In this document: positions 32,174-38,459 of the stretch, in pieces
Numbering within the stretch: the stretch's first letter is position 1
Layout: every line of letters starts with the position of its first letter
Virus record (IMG/VR): IMGVR_UViG_3300042146_000011
Coordinates: 1-38,480 of that record
Length of the DNA: 38,480 nt
Direction: 5' to 3' (one strand)
Source of the DNA: a virus
Notes under the pieces: model-generated
Told to the model about the DNA's origin: nothing
What the model saw: only the letters and a program-made list of their open reading frames with translations
Databases searched by the model: none
Translations under genes and position numbers: made by a program

Positions 32174-32527
32174 ATGTACGGATCAGTCGACGACTTTTAT
32201 CAAAAGGTTGTCGCGGTCGATTACGACGACACGATAAGCCATCATGACAGTGCCTGGTTGAAGATCCTCAAGGCGTTCGAGTTGACTGGCTATCGTGTCA
32301 TTATCGTTACCTACCGCCAACCTGATTGCTGCCCTGAAGACCTCGACTTCCTAGTTAAGGCTGGGTATAAGGTGTACTTCACTGGTCAACAGTCAAAGCG
32401 ACAGTTCATGTTGATGCGTGGGATCAAAGTTGACATCTGGGTTGACGATACACCAGAGTCGATCATCTTTGACTACAGCACCTATCACAGCAAGTTCGAT
32501 ATTGATGAGGAGTATATCGTGCAATGA
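32174..32527 (+). CDS. HAD-like phosphatase
   Basis: 117 residues from ATG at 32174, just after the gp33 stop (GAGG 11 nt upstream). HAD motifs: VVAVDYDDTIS with DxDxT at 16-20, VIIVTYR (motif II Thr), a Lys in SKRQFML (motif III), and IWVDDTPESI (motif IV DD). No cap domain is obvious, so a small phosphatase acting on nucleotides or nucleic-acid ends is plausible; T4 PseT uses a HAD phosphatase domain for 3' ends. Its stop overlaps the next start (ATGA). Confidence 0.8.
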   Translation: MYGSVDDFYQKVVAVDYDDTISHHDSAWLKILKAFELTGYRVIIVTYRQPDCCPEDLDFLVKAGYKVYFTGQQSKRQFMLMRGIKVDIWVDDTPESIIFDYSTYHSKFDIDEEYIVQ

Positions 32528-32781
32528 AAGAACATTGGTTGATGAGATCCTACGGCAAACGTCGTTGGACGATCAGTGGTCATGACTCAGTCGAAGAGGC
32601 TAAAGAGGCCGCTCGCAAATTCATTGCCTCTGGTCATATCTTTCCAGATGGAACTCGATTGTATGTTGAGTCAAACGTCCACATCGGGGTTGTCTACGGC
32701 AACACTATTCAAAACTACATGCCGGCCTATGATGTTAAAAAGGTAATCGCTGGTTATCCCAACCATGAGTTGCACCTATGA
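32524..32781 (+). CDS. Small protein of unknown function
   Basis: 85 residues. It begins MKEHWLMRSYGKRRWTISGH, basic and Trp-containing, then a helix (SVEEAKEAARKFIASG) and strands (TRLYVESNVHIGVVYG). The order suggests a small alpha/beta domain; no family recognised. It overlaps the HAD gene by 4 nt and gene 59 by 4 nt, so all are translated together. Confidence 0.65.
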   Translation: MKEHWLMRSYGKRRWTISGHDSVEEAKEAARKFIASGHIFPDGTRLYVESNVHIGVVYGNTIQNYMPAYDVKKVIAGYPNHELHL

Positions 32782-33386
32782 ATGGTCTTGAAGCGTACAA
32801 GACCTTTCTCGGTATGGGTCTGCACTTCCGTGGCAACCTCGATGGATGGAAATACAACTTCAGCGGTAAGTGTAAGCCTGAGACGTTTGCTACCAAGAAG
32901 CGTCTCGTGTACCAGTATGCGAAGATTGAGCGCGATCGTCCGACTAAGCTTGACCAGATCAAGTTTTTCTACCCTGCGTTCAAGTCTGGTTATGTGAAGC
33001 CTGATGCGATCGGTATGATGCATGGTTGTCACAGTCGGTTCGAGAAAGAGTTCGGCTTTGGTCTTGTTTCGCGACATAAGGCATGGATTGAAGGATTGAT
33101 GAAGGAGCATATCCTTCTCAGTTTCTTTGAACTCTTTGCCTGTAGCGAGATGCTACCTAAGTTCTATCAGTTGTACGCTGAGAAGCATATGACACACGAC
33201 CAAGCAGTTGTATTATGCCTCGTCGTTCCTGAGCTACTAAATACGGTAGTGTCTAATGAGCCGTTTGTATTTGAGGCATGGAAAGTTAAATTAGAGTTTG
33301 ACATGAAGTTCATGCAACTTTATATTAGCGGTCCACTTCTGAGACAGCTTAAAGACGCTACAGTAGAAGCATTCAAAAAACAGTAA
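32778..33386 (+). CDS. 59: Helicase loader gp59
   Basis: 202 residues (T4: 217). gp59 loads the gp41 helicase onto gp32-coated forks. The N-terminal region GLEAYKTFLGMGLHFRGN, then GWKYNFSGKCKPETFATKKR and LVYQYAKIE, has the layout of T4 gp59 (KYDVIKYN...). The C-terminal half is helical with many aromatic residues. Location directly before gp32 and after gp33 matches T4. A strong promoter lies inside its 3' end and should drive gp32. Confidence 0.85.
   Translation: MNGLEAYKTFLGMGLHFRGNLDGWKYNFSGKCKPETFATKKRLVYQYAKIERDRPTKLDQIKFFYPAFKSGYVKPDAIGMMHGCHSRFEKEFGFGLVSRHKAWIEGLMKEHILLSFFELFACSEMLPKFYQLYAEKHMTHDQAVVLCLVVPELLNTVVSNEPFVFEAWKVKLEFDMKFMQLYISGPLLRQLKDATVEAFKKQ
33298..33326 (+). promoter_or_regulatory. 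Sigma70-like promoter inside gene 59, driving gp32
   Basis: TTGACA, 17 bp, TATATT: only one mismatch to consensus in total. It lies 100 nt before the gp32 start, fully within the gp59 coding sequence. Confidence 0.68.
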
Positions 33387-33425
33387 CTAAATCAAGTAAC
33401 AAAACTTCTTAAAGGTGATTCAAAA

Positions 33426-34400
33426 ATGGTCGACTTCGCAAAACTTCGCAGTAACCGTGGTTCCACTCTGTCCAAACTGACCGAGAAGCTGGAAACTCTG
33501 AACAAGGGCTCTAGCACCCAGAAAGATGAGCGTCTGTACAAGCCCGGTTTCGACAAGAAAGAAGGCAAGGGCTACGCCGTCATTCGTTTCCTTCCTGCAA
33601 AAGAAGGTGAGCATTTTGTTCGTGTGTTCAGTCACGCATTCAAAGGCAAGGATGGCTGGTACATCGAGAACAGTCGTTCGACTATCGGTGAAGAAGATCC
33701 GGTCGGTATCGCTAACACCCTGTACTGGAAGAAAGGCGAGAACGAAGGCAACGAGTCGTTCAAAAACATCGCTCGGGCTCGCAAGCGCAACACCAAGTAC
33801 TTCGCCAACGTTTACGTGATCAAAGATACTGTGTCGACTGATTGGAATGGTAAGAACGCCATTTATGAGTTCGGCGGTCAAATCTTCAAGAAAATTGAAG
33901 CAGCGGCCAAGCCTGAGTTCGAAGATGATCAGCCGATGGATCCGTTCGATCTGTGGTCTGGTGCAGACTTCAAGATCAAGATCGTCGGTAAAGAGATTCC
34001 TGATCAGCGCAACGGCGGCAAGACTGTAGTTCCTAACTACGAAAACAGTGAGTTCGACCGCGTGTCCGAACTGTTTGAAGGTGACGACGCCAAGAAAGAA
34101 GAGCTGTTCGGTAAGACCTACGACCTGTCTGAGTTCCTGAAAGTCAAGACTTTCGAAGAACTGGCTGTTCGCTTCAAGAAAGTGACTGGCGAAGCGCACA
34201 ACAAACTGGAATCGGGTGACCCTGCTGAATCGGTTGCAGCGCGTCTGGAAAAGCAAGCTGACCTGGACACCAACGTTGACAACGGTGATGATGCAGCGGG
34301 CAAGTCAGTTGATGAAGCGCCTGAGCAAACCTCATCGTCTGATGCAGTAGAAGGCGAAAGCGTTCTGGACATGTTCAAGCGTATGGCCGAACAAGCCTAA
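33426..34400 (+). CDS. 32: Single-stranded DNA-binding protein gp32 (no cysteines)
   Basis: 324 residues (T4: 301). It coats ssDNA in replication and recombination. The N-terminal basic region (LRSNRGSTLSKL) serves cooperativity, the core includes KGYAVIRFLPAKEGEHFVRV and GWYIENSRSTIGEEDPVG (78-94), then YFANVYVIKDT and the acidic C-terminus ending LDMFKRMAEQA, which recruits partners. T4 gp32 holds zinc with one His and three Cys; here His70 remains but the Cys positions are Ser83, a gap and Gly94, and the protein has no Cys anywhere. SD AAAGGTGA lies 7 nt before ATG. A terminator follows. Confidence 0.94.
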   Translation: MVDFAKLRSNRGSTLSKLTEKLETLNKGSSTQKDERLYKPGFDKKEGKGYAVIRFLPAKEGEHFVRVFSHAFKGKDGWYIENSRSTIGEEDPVGIANTLYWKKGENEGNESFKNIARARKRNTKYFANVYVIKDTVSTDWNGKNAIYEFGGQIFKKIEAAAKPEFEDDQPMDPFDLWSGADFKIKIVGKEIPDQRNGGKTVVPNYENSEFDRVSELFEGDDAKKEELFGKTYDLSEFLKVKTFEELAVRFKKVTGEAHNKLESGDPAESVAARLEKQADLDTNVDNGDDAAGKSVDEAPEQTSSSDAVEGESVLDMFKRMAEQA

Positions 34401-34420
34401 GCAACATGTGAGTAGTTGAC

Positions 34421-34443
34421 AAGGACCCGAAAGGGTCCTTTTC
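34421..34443 (+). terminator. Intrinsic terminator after gp32
   Basis: AAGGACCC, GAAA tetraloop, GGGTCCTT (34421-34440), then TT. The GNRA loop gives a stable hairpin. Confidence 0.85.
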
Positions 34444-34461
34444 CATAAGTGAGGAATCAAT

Positions 34462-34980
34462 ATGATCAAACACCTTCTGAGTAGACATTACGACCCGTCG
34501 CGTTACGTGCACCAGCACATCGATCATGACCAACGTATTCTGACCGTGTTACTTCACAACCTGTCAGGTCAATACGTTGGCTTTCAACAGTACCGACCAG
34601 ACATCAAAGAGAAGCGCCATAACGATCCGCGTGAATCGCGCTACTTCACATACGCACCAAGAGATACAAGCGCCCTGTGGGGCCTTGAGAGCTACGACAG
34701 CAGCAAAGCAGATATCTACGTTGTTGAAGGGATCTTCAAAGCGGCGACACTGCATAGCGTGGGCCTGAATGCGCTTGCTGTCTTGACGGCGAACCCTGTG
34801 AAGATGCAGTCATTGCTTTGGCTGTTGAGTCATAGTCACAATGTCATTGCGATTGGTGACAACGATGCAGCAGGGGCGCAACTGGTCAAGCTCGTGGGTC
34901 GAGGTTTTCAGAGTGATGATCTTGACGAAATGCCACTGGAGGACGTTTACCAATTAATCCAAACAAAACGCTTGACATGA
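34462..34980 (+). CDS. Stand-alone TOPRIM-domain protein
   Basis: 172 residues. After an N-terminal beta region (ILTVLLHNLSGQYVGFQQYR; then RESRYFTYAPRDTSALWGLE) the TOPRIM fold shows YVVEGIFKAATLHSVG with Glu89, NALAVLTANP, and VIAIGDNDAAGAQ with the D133-N-D135 pair. The end (DLDEMPLEDVYQLI) resembles primase-type TOPRIM tails. No zinc finger or helicase domain is present, so it is not a full gp61-type primase. It could be a nicking enzyme or a primase partner. SD GAGG lies 7 nt upstream. It follows gp32's terminator. Confidence 0.84.
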   Translation: MIKHLLSRHYDPSRYVHQHIDHDQRILTVLLHNLSGQYVGFQQYRPDIKEKRHNDPRESRYFTYAPRDTSALWGLESYDSSKADIYVVEGIFKAATLHSVGLNALAVLTANPVKMQSLLWLLSHSHNVIAIGDNDAAGAQLVKLVGRGFQSDDLDEMPLEDVYQLIQTKRLT

Positions 34981-35000
34981 TGGTAGGTAACGTCCATAAT
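34972..35000 (+). promoter_or_regulatory. Sigma70-like early promoter, copy 1 of a duplicated cassette
   Basis: TTGACA, 17 bp, CATAAT, followed by CAACTCATCGAAGCAAACAA. The TOPRIM stop codon directly follows the -35 box. Confidence 0.75.
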
Positions 35001-35039
35001 CAACTCATCGAAGCAAACAACGTGAAGAAGGACGACATC

Positions 35040-35285
35040 ATGAACAAGCAAGCACTCAACGCAGCTCAACTCAAAAAGTTCATGGACGGCTACAACAAAA
35101 AGGTGGCTACCGTGACTGCTGGTGAAAGTGACAAAGGCGACTCTCCATTTCGTCGTGCTACTTGGTCATCGTTGGGTTACGAATACGCCCGCAGTGAGGT
35201 CGTTCGTCAACAGGTTGCAGGTCAGAATGTTGTTCTCAAAATGCTCGACGCAACTGAAGCACAAGCGGTCTGGTTGAAAGGTTGA
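35040..35285 (+). CDS. Small early protein of unknown function
   Basis: 81 residues from ATG at 35040, with AAGGA 7 nt upstream and the promoter 40 nt before. A longer in-frame reading from 34977 would start inside the promoter and is rejected. The sequence begins with a helix (LNAAQLKKFMDGYNKKVATV), then a polar loop and a helix (YARSEVVRQQVAGQNVVLKM). No family recognised. Size, promoter and position resemble early host-takeover genes of T4-like phages, but nothing shows the target. Its stop lies in the -35 of the next promoter. Confidence 0.68.
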   Translation: MNKQALNAAQLKKFMDGYNKKVATVTAGESDKGDSPFRRATWSSLGYEYARSEVVRQQVAGQNVVLKMLDATEAQAVWLKG

Positions 35286-35310
35286 CAAGGTAAGTGACCT
35301 GATCCATAAT
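35282..35310 (+). promoter_or_regulatory. Sigma70-like early promoter, copy 2 of a duplicated cassette
   Basis: TTGACA, 17 bp, CATAAT, followed by CAACACATCGAAACGAACAA. The leader closely matches that of copy 1 at 34972. Confidence 0.75.
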
Positions 35311-35345
35311 CAACACATCGAAACGAACAACGAGTAGTAGACATC

Positions 35346-35552
35346 ATGAACGCATTCATCAGCATCGTCCGTAACGTCGCAGCAAACGAACTGAAAAAGG
35401 GTATGACCGCCCAAGGTCGTGATGGTGTGATGCGCTCTGTGAAAGTGATCAAAGCTAGCCCTAAAGCTAACGGTGCAAACGCTTACGTTGTCAGTTTCGT
35501 CGGTGGTCGCGTTGATTCGTTTGACGCTTATGAACTTGTCAAAACCCAGTGA
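35346..35552 (+). CDS. Small early protein of unknown function
   Basis: 68 residues. ATG at 35346 shares the ACATCATGAAC context with the previous gene, but the SD is weak (AGTAG). The sequence is basic in its first half (ISIVRNVAANELKKGMTAQG) and then two strands (MRSVKVIKAS; AYVVSFVGGRVDSF). The layout suggests a small beta barrel that might bind nucleic acid. No family recognised. Confidence 0.62.
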   Translation: MNAFISIVRNVAANELKKGMTAQGRDGVMRSVKVIKASPKANGANAYVVSFVGGRVDSFDAYELVKTQ

Positions 35553-35565
35553 AGAAGGATACATC

Positions 35566-35718
35566 ATGGAACTCACATCTACCCAATGGCGTCAAGTGCG
35601 GTATCTGATGGACGATTACAACTTCACCAGTGAGCAAGCTATTAAGCTACTTGAAGACCATGATTGGGACTATGGTGTTGCTGATCGTGCAATGAAAAAT
35701 TTGCGCCCCGACATCTAA
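35566..35718 (+). CDS. 50-residue UBA-like helical protein
   Basis: ATG at 35566 with AAGGA 6 nt upstream and TAA at 35716-35718; an in-frame reading from further upstream is rejected. The sequence is three predicted helices: QWRQVRYLMDDYN, SEQAIKLLEDHD, YGVADRAMKNL. The pattern LLEDHDWDYGVADRAM resembles the UBA/TAP-C fold (CL-x-NNWD-x-x-x-A), also seen in the EF-Ts N-terminus. It is probably a small protein-binding domain. It is the last gene of this early run, before a two-way terminator. Confidence 0.62.
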   Translation: MELTSTQWRQVRYLMDDYNFTSEQAIKLLEDHDWDYGVADRAMKNLRPDI

Positions 35719-35732
35719 TCGACAACCAAAAC

Positions 35733-35758
35733 AAAGGGCCTTAATCGGCCCTTTTGTT
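35733..35758. terminator. Bidirectional terminator between early and lysis units
   Basis: AAAGGGCC (35733-35740), 6-nt loop, GGCCCTTT (35747-35754), then TGTT on the plus strand; on the minus strand the stem is followed by GTTTTGG. It separates converging plus and minus units; the minus gene stops at 35757. Confidence 0.82.
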
Positions 35759-36308
35759 ATTTCAGCACTTTCAATGCCTTGTTGTAGAACTCGACTCGTT
35801 CAGCGAGCCCGTTGACACCACCATTGATCCGTCTAGTGATTGTCTCGAACGCCGAGATATCAGCAAGATCATTCAACTTGCGTGAATTCCAGAACCATGC
35901 GGCAGACAACGCGGCATATTTTGGCTGTTCCAAAAGTTCAGGTGTCTTCAACAAACGATCATCACCAAACAACCCCTTGCTACACGCCAGATAGTTGTCA
36001 TGACCTGTGATCTGAATCAGACCACGACCACGATACTTCTGACCATCCCCATCAGCTTCAGGTGTATTACCTAAACGCGCAGCAAGCGTGCCTGTGTCGT
36101 ACTTCGCCAGATATGCGTTGTTACCGAGTTCTTTCAGCCAGACAAACTGGCCCGACTCATGACCTACCTGTGAAATGAATGCAGCAGTGCGCAAGCGCGT
36201 GTTGATCAGATACTTGTCCATTGCTTCATTCAGACCAGGCAGCATAGCGTCAGCCATCTTGCCAGACTTTGGTAGAATTGCAACAAGTTGTTCTTTGGTG
36301 ATAGGCAT
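35757..36308 (-). CDS. GH19-type endolysin
   Basis: 183 residues. A glycoside hydrolase 19 (chitinase-like) lysozyme that should cleave peptidoglycan at lysis. Conserved parts: RTAAFISQVGHESGQFVWLK with the catalytic Glu in HESG, KYRGRGLIQITGHDNYLACS, and near the end FETITRRINGGVNGLAERVE. There is no signal peptide, so it would need a holin. SD AAGGA lies 6 nt before ATG. It follows a DUF1353 gene by 2 nt; both are read from the late promoter at 37403. Confidence 0.93.
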   Translation of the reverse strand: MPITKEQLVAILPKSGKMADAMLPGLNEAMDKYLINTRLRTAAFISQVGHESGQFVWLKELGNNAYLAKYDTGTLAARLGNTPEADGDGQKYRGRGLIQITGHDNYLACSKGLFGDDRLLKTPELLEQPKYAALSAAWFWNSRKLNDLADISAFETITRRINGGVNGLAERVEFYNKALKVLK

Positions 36309-36310
36309 TG

Positions 36311-36679
36311 TTAATCCTTATAGCTTGAGGCACCACCGATACGAACGCCTGCCCAGAACAACGCGGCACGAAGCTTACCAACGCCTTCAACTCGCAGGGC
36401 ACGGTAGAACACAGCATCAGCGCGAGCGCGTGTGAGCTTACCGTTTCGATATAGGTAGTCGTGAACTGAACTTGCATAGTTACCGTATGTGGCAAACAAT
36501 GCGAACAGTGGGAAGAGTACGACGTTATTAAGACCACCGATACTGGCGTAGTCTGTAACGAAGTCTTTAGGTACAGTAATCATACCCTCAACATCGTCGT
36601 CATATACCAGGTCGGCAGTCAGTTGGTGTACAGTACGGTCAATTTCGATAGCGCGCAGTTGCGTGACAAACTTACTCAT
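36311..36679 (-). CDS. DUF1353 protein
   Basis: 122 residues from ATG at 36679; GGAG lies 9 nt upstream, whereas the ATG three codons earlier abuts it. The DUF1353 pattern is clear: VEGMITVPKDFVTDYASIGG, YASSVHDYLYRNGKLTRARA, DAVFYRALRVEGVGKLRAAL, FWAGVRIGG. It has a hydrophobic stretch (VVLFPLFALFATYG), possibly membrane-associated. Proteins of this family often lie beside lysis or structural genes in phages; function is unknown. It is directly upstream of the endolysin. Confidence 0.85.
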   Translation of the reverse strand: MSKFVTQLRAIEIDRTVHQLTADLVYDDDVEGMITVPKDFVTDYASIGGLNNVVLFPLFALFATYGNYASSVHDYLYRNGKLTRARADAVFYRALRVEGVGKLRAALFWAGVRIGGASSYKD

Positions 36680-36709
36680 ATCTTCCATCTCCTTTGGTAC
36701 AACATGGGT

Positions 36710-37357
36710 TTACTTCTTGAGCTTGTAAGCATCGGCATTTGAACCTTTCTGGAATCGTGCCAGTGGTAAGAACAAAGCCATCTCCCAAGACTGCGAAGGT
36801 ACTTCGACGAACACTGATTTGACGTGGTCCATACGGTATGAGTGGATGCAATGCTTGAACATGTCGACTTCACTTAGGTTCTTCAGCAGTTCCCATTCAA
36901 GAGCCAACTTTGTGTGCTTGCGATAACGACTCTCAGTGCGCAGCTTCAACAGGGCGGCAAACGCGATCATCCGCATCTTTGGCGAGAGATAGTGCATGTT
37001 CAGTCCAATGACAATCTCCATCCCGTCTTTCGCTTTGTACGAGCTTATAGGGAACATCATTGGGTAACGGTCCCAGATAGGCAGAGTCGCCTTGTGCTTG
37101 GCATCGTATTCAAAGAAGTACATACGACCAGGTGTCAGCTTCTTAGCCCACAAACTGCGATCTCGAAACATCGCGCCTGTACCGAGCTTGTTGTAAGACT
37201 TACCAACATAGTTACGGAACCAGTCAAGCGATGCGGCAATGTTACGCTTCATTGAATTCGGGTTATTACGGTAAAACGCTTTCTCAAGGTTTTTTAGGAT
37301 CTCAAGGTCCGTGCCTGTCGAATTCTTGACTGGTTCGTCTTTTGGTTGCGCGGCCAT
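36710..37357 (-). CDS. Conserved T4-like late protein, gp2-like DNA end protector candidate
   Basis: 215 residues. The middle carries a recognisable myovirus pattern: LTPGRMYFFEYDAKHKATLP, WDRYPMMFPIS, EIVIGLNMHYLSPKMRMIAF, then HTKLALEWELLKN and near the end WEMALFLPLARFQKGS. I recall this family from cyanophage-type T4 relatives, sometimes annotated as the gp2 DNA end protector, but I cannot confirm that. It is first in the minus unit with DUF1353 and the endolysin. SD AGGA lies 11 nt before ATG. Confidence 0.62.
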   Translation of the reverse strand: MAAQPKDEPVKNSTGTDLEILKNLEKAFYRNNPNSMKRNIAASLDWFRNYVGKSYNKLGTGAMFRDRSLWAKKLTPGRMYFFEYDAKHKATLPIWDRYPMMFPISSYKAKDGMEIVIGLNMHYLSPKMRMIAFAALLKLRTESRYRKHTKLALEWELLKNLSEVDMFKHCIHSYRMDHVKSVFVEVPSQSWEMALFLPLARFQKGSNADAYKLKK

Positions 37358-37373
37358 AAATTATGGAGTCCTA

Positions 37374-37381
37374 GCTAAATA
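37374..37381 (+). promoter_or_regulatory. Candidate late promoter for gp54
   Basis: GCTAAATA on the plus strand, 44 nt before the gp54 start. Two mismatches to TATAAATA. It faces the minus-strand late promoter at 37403. Confidence 0.5.
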
Positions 37382-37402
37382 ACAGATGTGTATATTCTCT
37401 AG

Positions 37403-37410
37403 TATTTATA
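37403..37410 (-). promoter_or_regulatory. T4-type late promoter for the lysis unit
   Basis: Exact TATAAATA on the minus strand, 46 nt before the gp2-like gene. Confidence 0.75.
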
Positions 37411-37425
37411 GGACAAAACCACGTT

Positions 37426-38391
37426 ATGGCTTCTTTCAAAGAACATACAGCGAACATCTTGCAAAATGGCCTGGCGCGTACTAACCGATTCCAGGTACTC
37501 ATTCCTACACCTATGATGCGCAATGATGCTATTGGTGATGAATCGAGTGATGAATTCGTAGGGCCTAAACCACCTGTCTCCAAACTCAAAGCGTTGTTTG
37601 GTGAAGCAGTCAAAGTGATTCGCATCTTCACCGGTGGCGGCTCTGCTGAATACACCCGTGGTCTTGATTTGATGTGTTCGCAAACTGAACTTCCTGGCAA
37701 GACGATCAACACGTCCGAGACCAAATATAACGGTGACGTGCACAAGATTGGTCAGTCGCTGATGTACGGCAACCAGCAGTTCACCTTTCATGTGTCGCAG
37801 GACATGTATGAAAAGACCATCATCGATCAGTGGATGAATATGGTCGTTGATCCTGAAACGCATGAAGTTAGTTATCTGACCGACTATGCGGTAACGATCA
37901 ACGTGTTCCAGCTTGATCAGAACGACAAGATTGTCCATGCAATCGCGCTGATTGACGCATTCCCAGTCATGATGAACCCACTGACATTGTCGAACAGTGA
38001 ACACAACAACGTTCACGAATTGATGGTTCAGTTTGCCTATCGTCGTTGGATTAACCTTGATCTCTCAGCGGACCCTGAGAACAGCATGGACAGCCTACTT
38101 GATACACCGCTCGGTCCGTACCTTGCGCCGATCTTGTCGAACCCTGTGGTGCAGCGTGGTCTTGAATATGTGAAGAATACAACCGGCCTCGATCTGCAAG
38201 GCGAAGCACTGAACATATATAAGCAGGTAGACGACATCGTCAAAAATACAACCGGTGAATCGATTAACAAATCTGTTGGTCTGATGAACTCAATCAAAGC
38301 CTCACTTGATGTCAACGATAAAATCACCCAAGCCGATGCAGGCAAGTTGTTCGATTTCGTTGAAGGTGCGGTGAAGAAATTCAAACCTTAA
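37426..38391 (+). CDS. 54: Baseplate tail-tube junction protein gp54
   Basis: 321 residues (T4 gp54: 320). It sits on the baseplate and starts tube polymerisation. The N-terminus (FKEHTANILQNGLARTNRFQ, then VLIPTPM) matches the tube protein gp19 at 1910, and a tube-like core follows: YGNQQFTFHVSQDMYEKTII, then DYAVTINVFQLDQNDKIVHA and MVQFAYRRW. The C-terminal 90 residues are helical, as in T4. It is the only virion gene on the plus strand here. An AGGA lies 12 nt before ATG. Confidence 0.87.
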   Translation: MASFKEHTANILQNGLARTNRFQVLIPTPMMRNDAIGDESSDEFVGPKPPVSKLKALFGEAVKVIRIFTGGGSAEYTRGLDLMCSQTELPGKTINTSETKYNGDVHKIGQSLMYGNQQFTFHVSQDMYEKTIIDQWMNMVVDPETHEVSYLTDYAVTINVFQLDQNDKIVHAIALIDAFPVMMNPLTLSNSEHNNVHELMVQFAYRRWINLDLSADPENSMDSLLDTPLGPYLAPILSNPVVQRGLEYVKNTTGLDLQGEALNIYKQVDDIVKNTTGESINKSVGLMNSIKASLDVNDKITQADAGKLFDFVEGAVKKFKP

Positions 38392-38410
38392 TTCTACCAC
38401 GGACGAACCC

Positions 38411-38459
38411 CGACGGAATTAAATCAGTAAAGGCAATCATTACCGATTTAATTCCGTCG
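38411..38459. repeat. Long imperfect palindrome after gp54
   Basis: CGACGGAATTAAATC (38411-38425) and its exact complement GATTTAATTCCGTCG (38445-38459), plus inner GTAA/TTAC, around a 9-nt loop with one A-C mismatch: 19 paired bases. It could be a terminator for gp54, although the following GTTTATCC is a poor U-tract. Confidence 0.75.

Noticed and set aside
33420-34256. A 278-residue open frame opposite gp32
   Set aside because: Antisense shadow of gp32, with no SD or promoter and no recognisable domain.
34462-34980. Assignment of the TOPRIM protein as gp61 primase
   Set aside because: The zinc finger and N-terminal primase parts are missing, and length is about half that of gp61.
36710-37357. 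Assignment of this gene as gp53 baseplate wedge because of proximity to gp54
   Set aside because: It shows none of the gp53 pattern near the start and its core motifs fit another conserved T4-like family.
37399-38016. A 205-residue open frame opposite gp54
   Set aside because: Shadow of gp54, whose tube-family match fixes the plus strand as coding.
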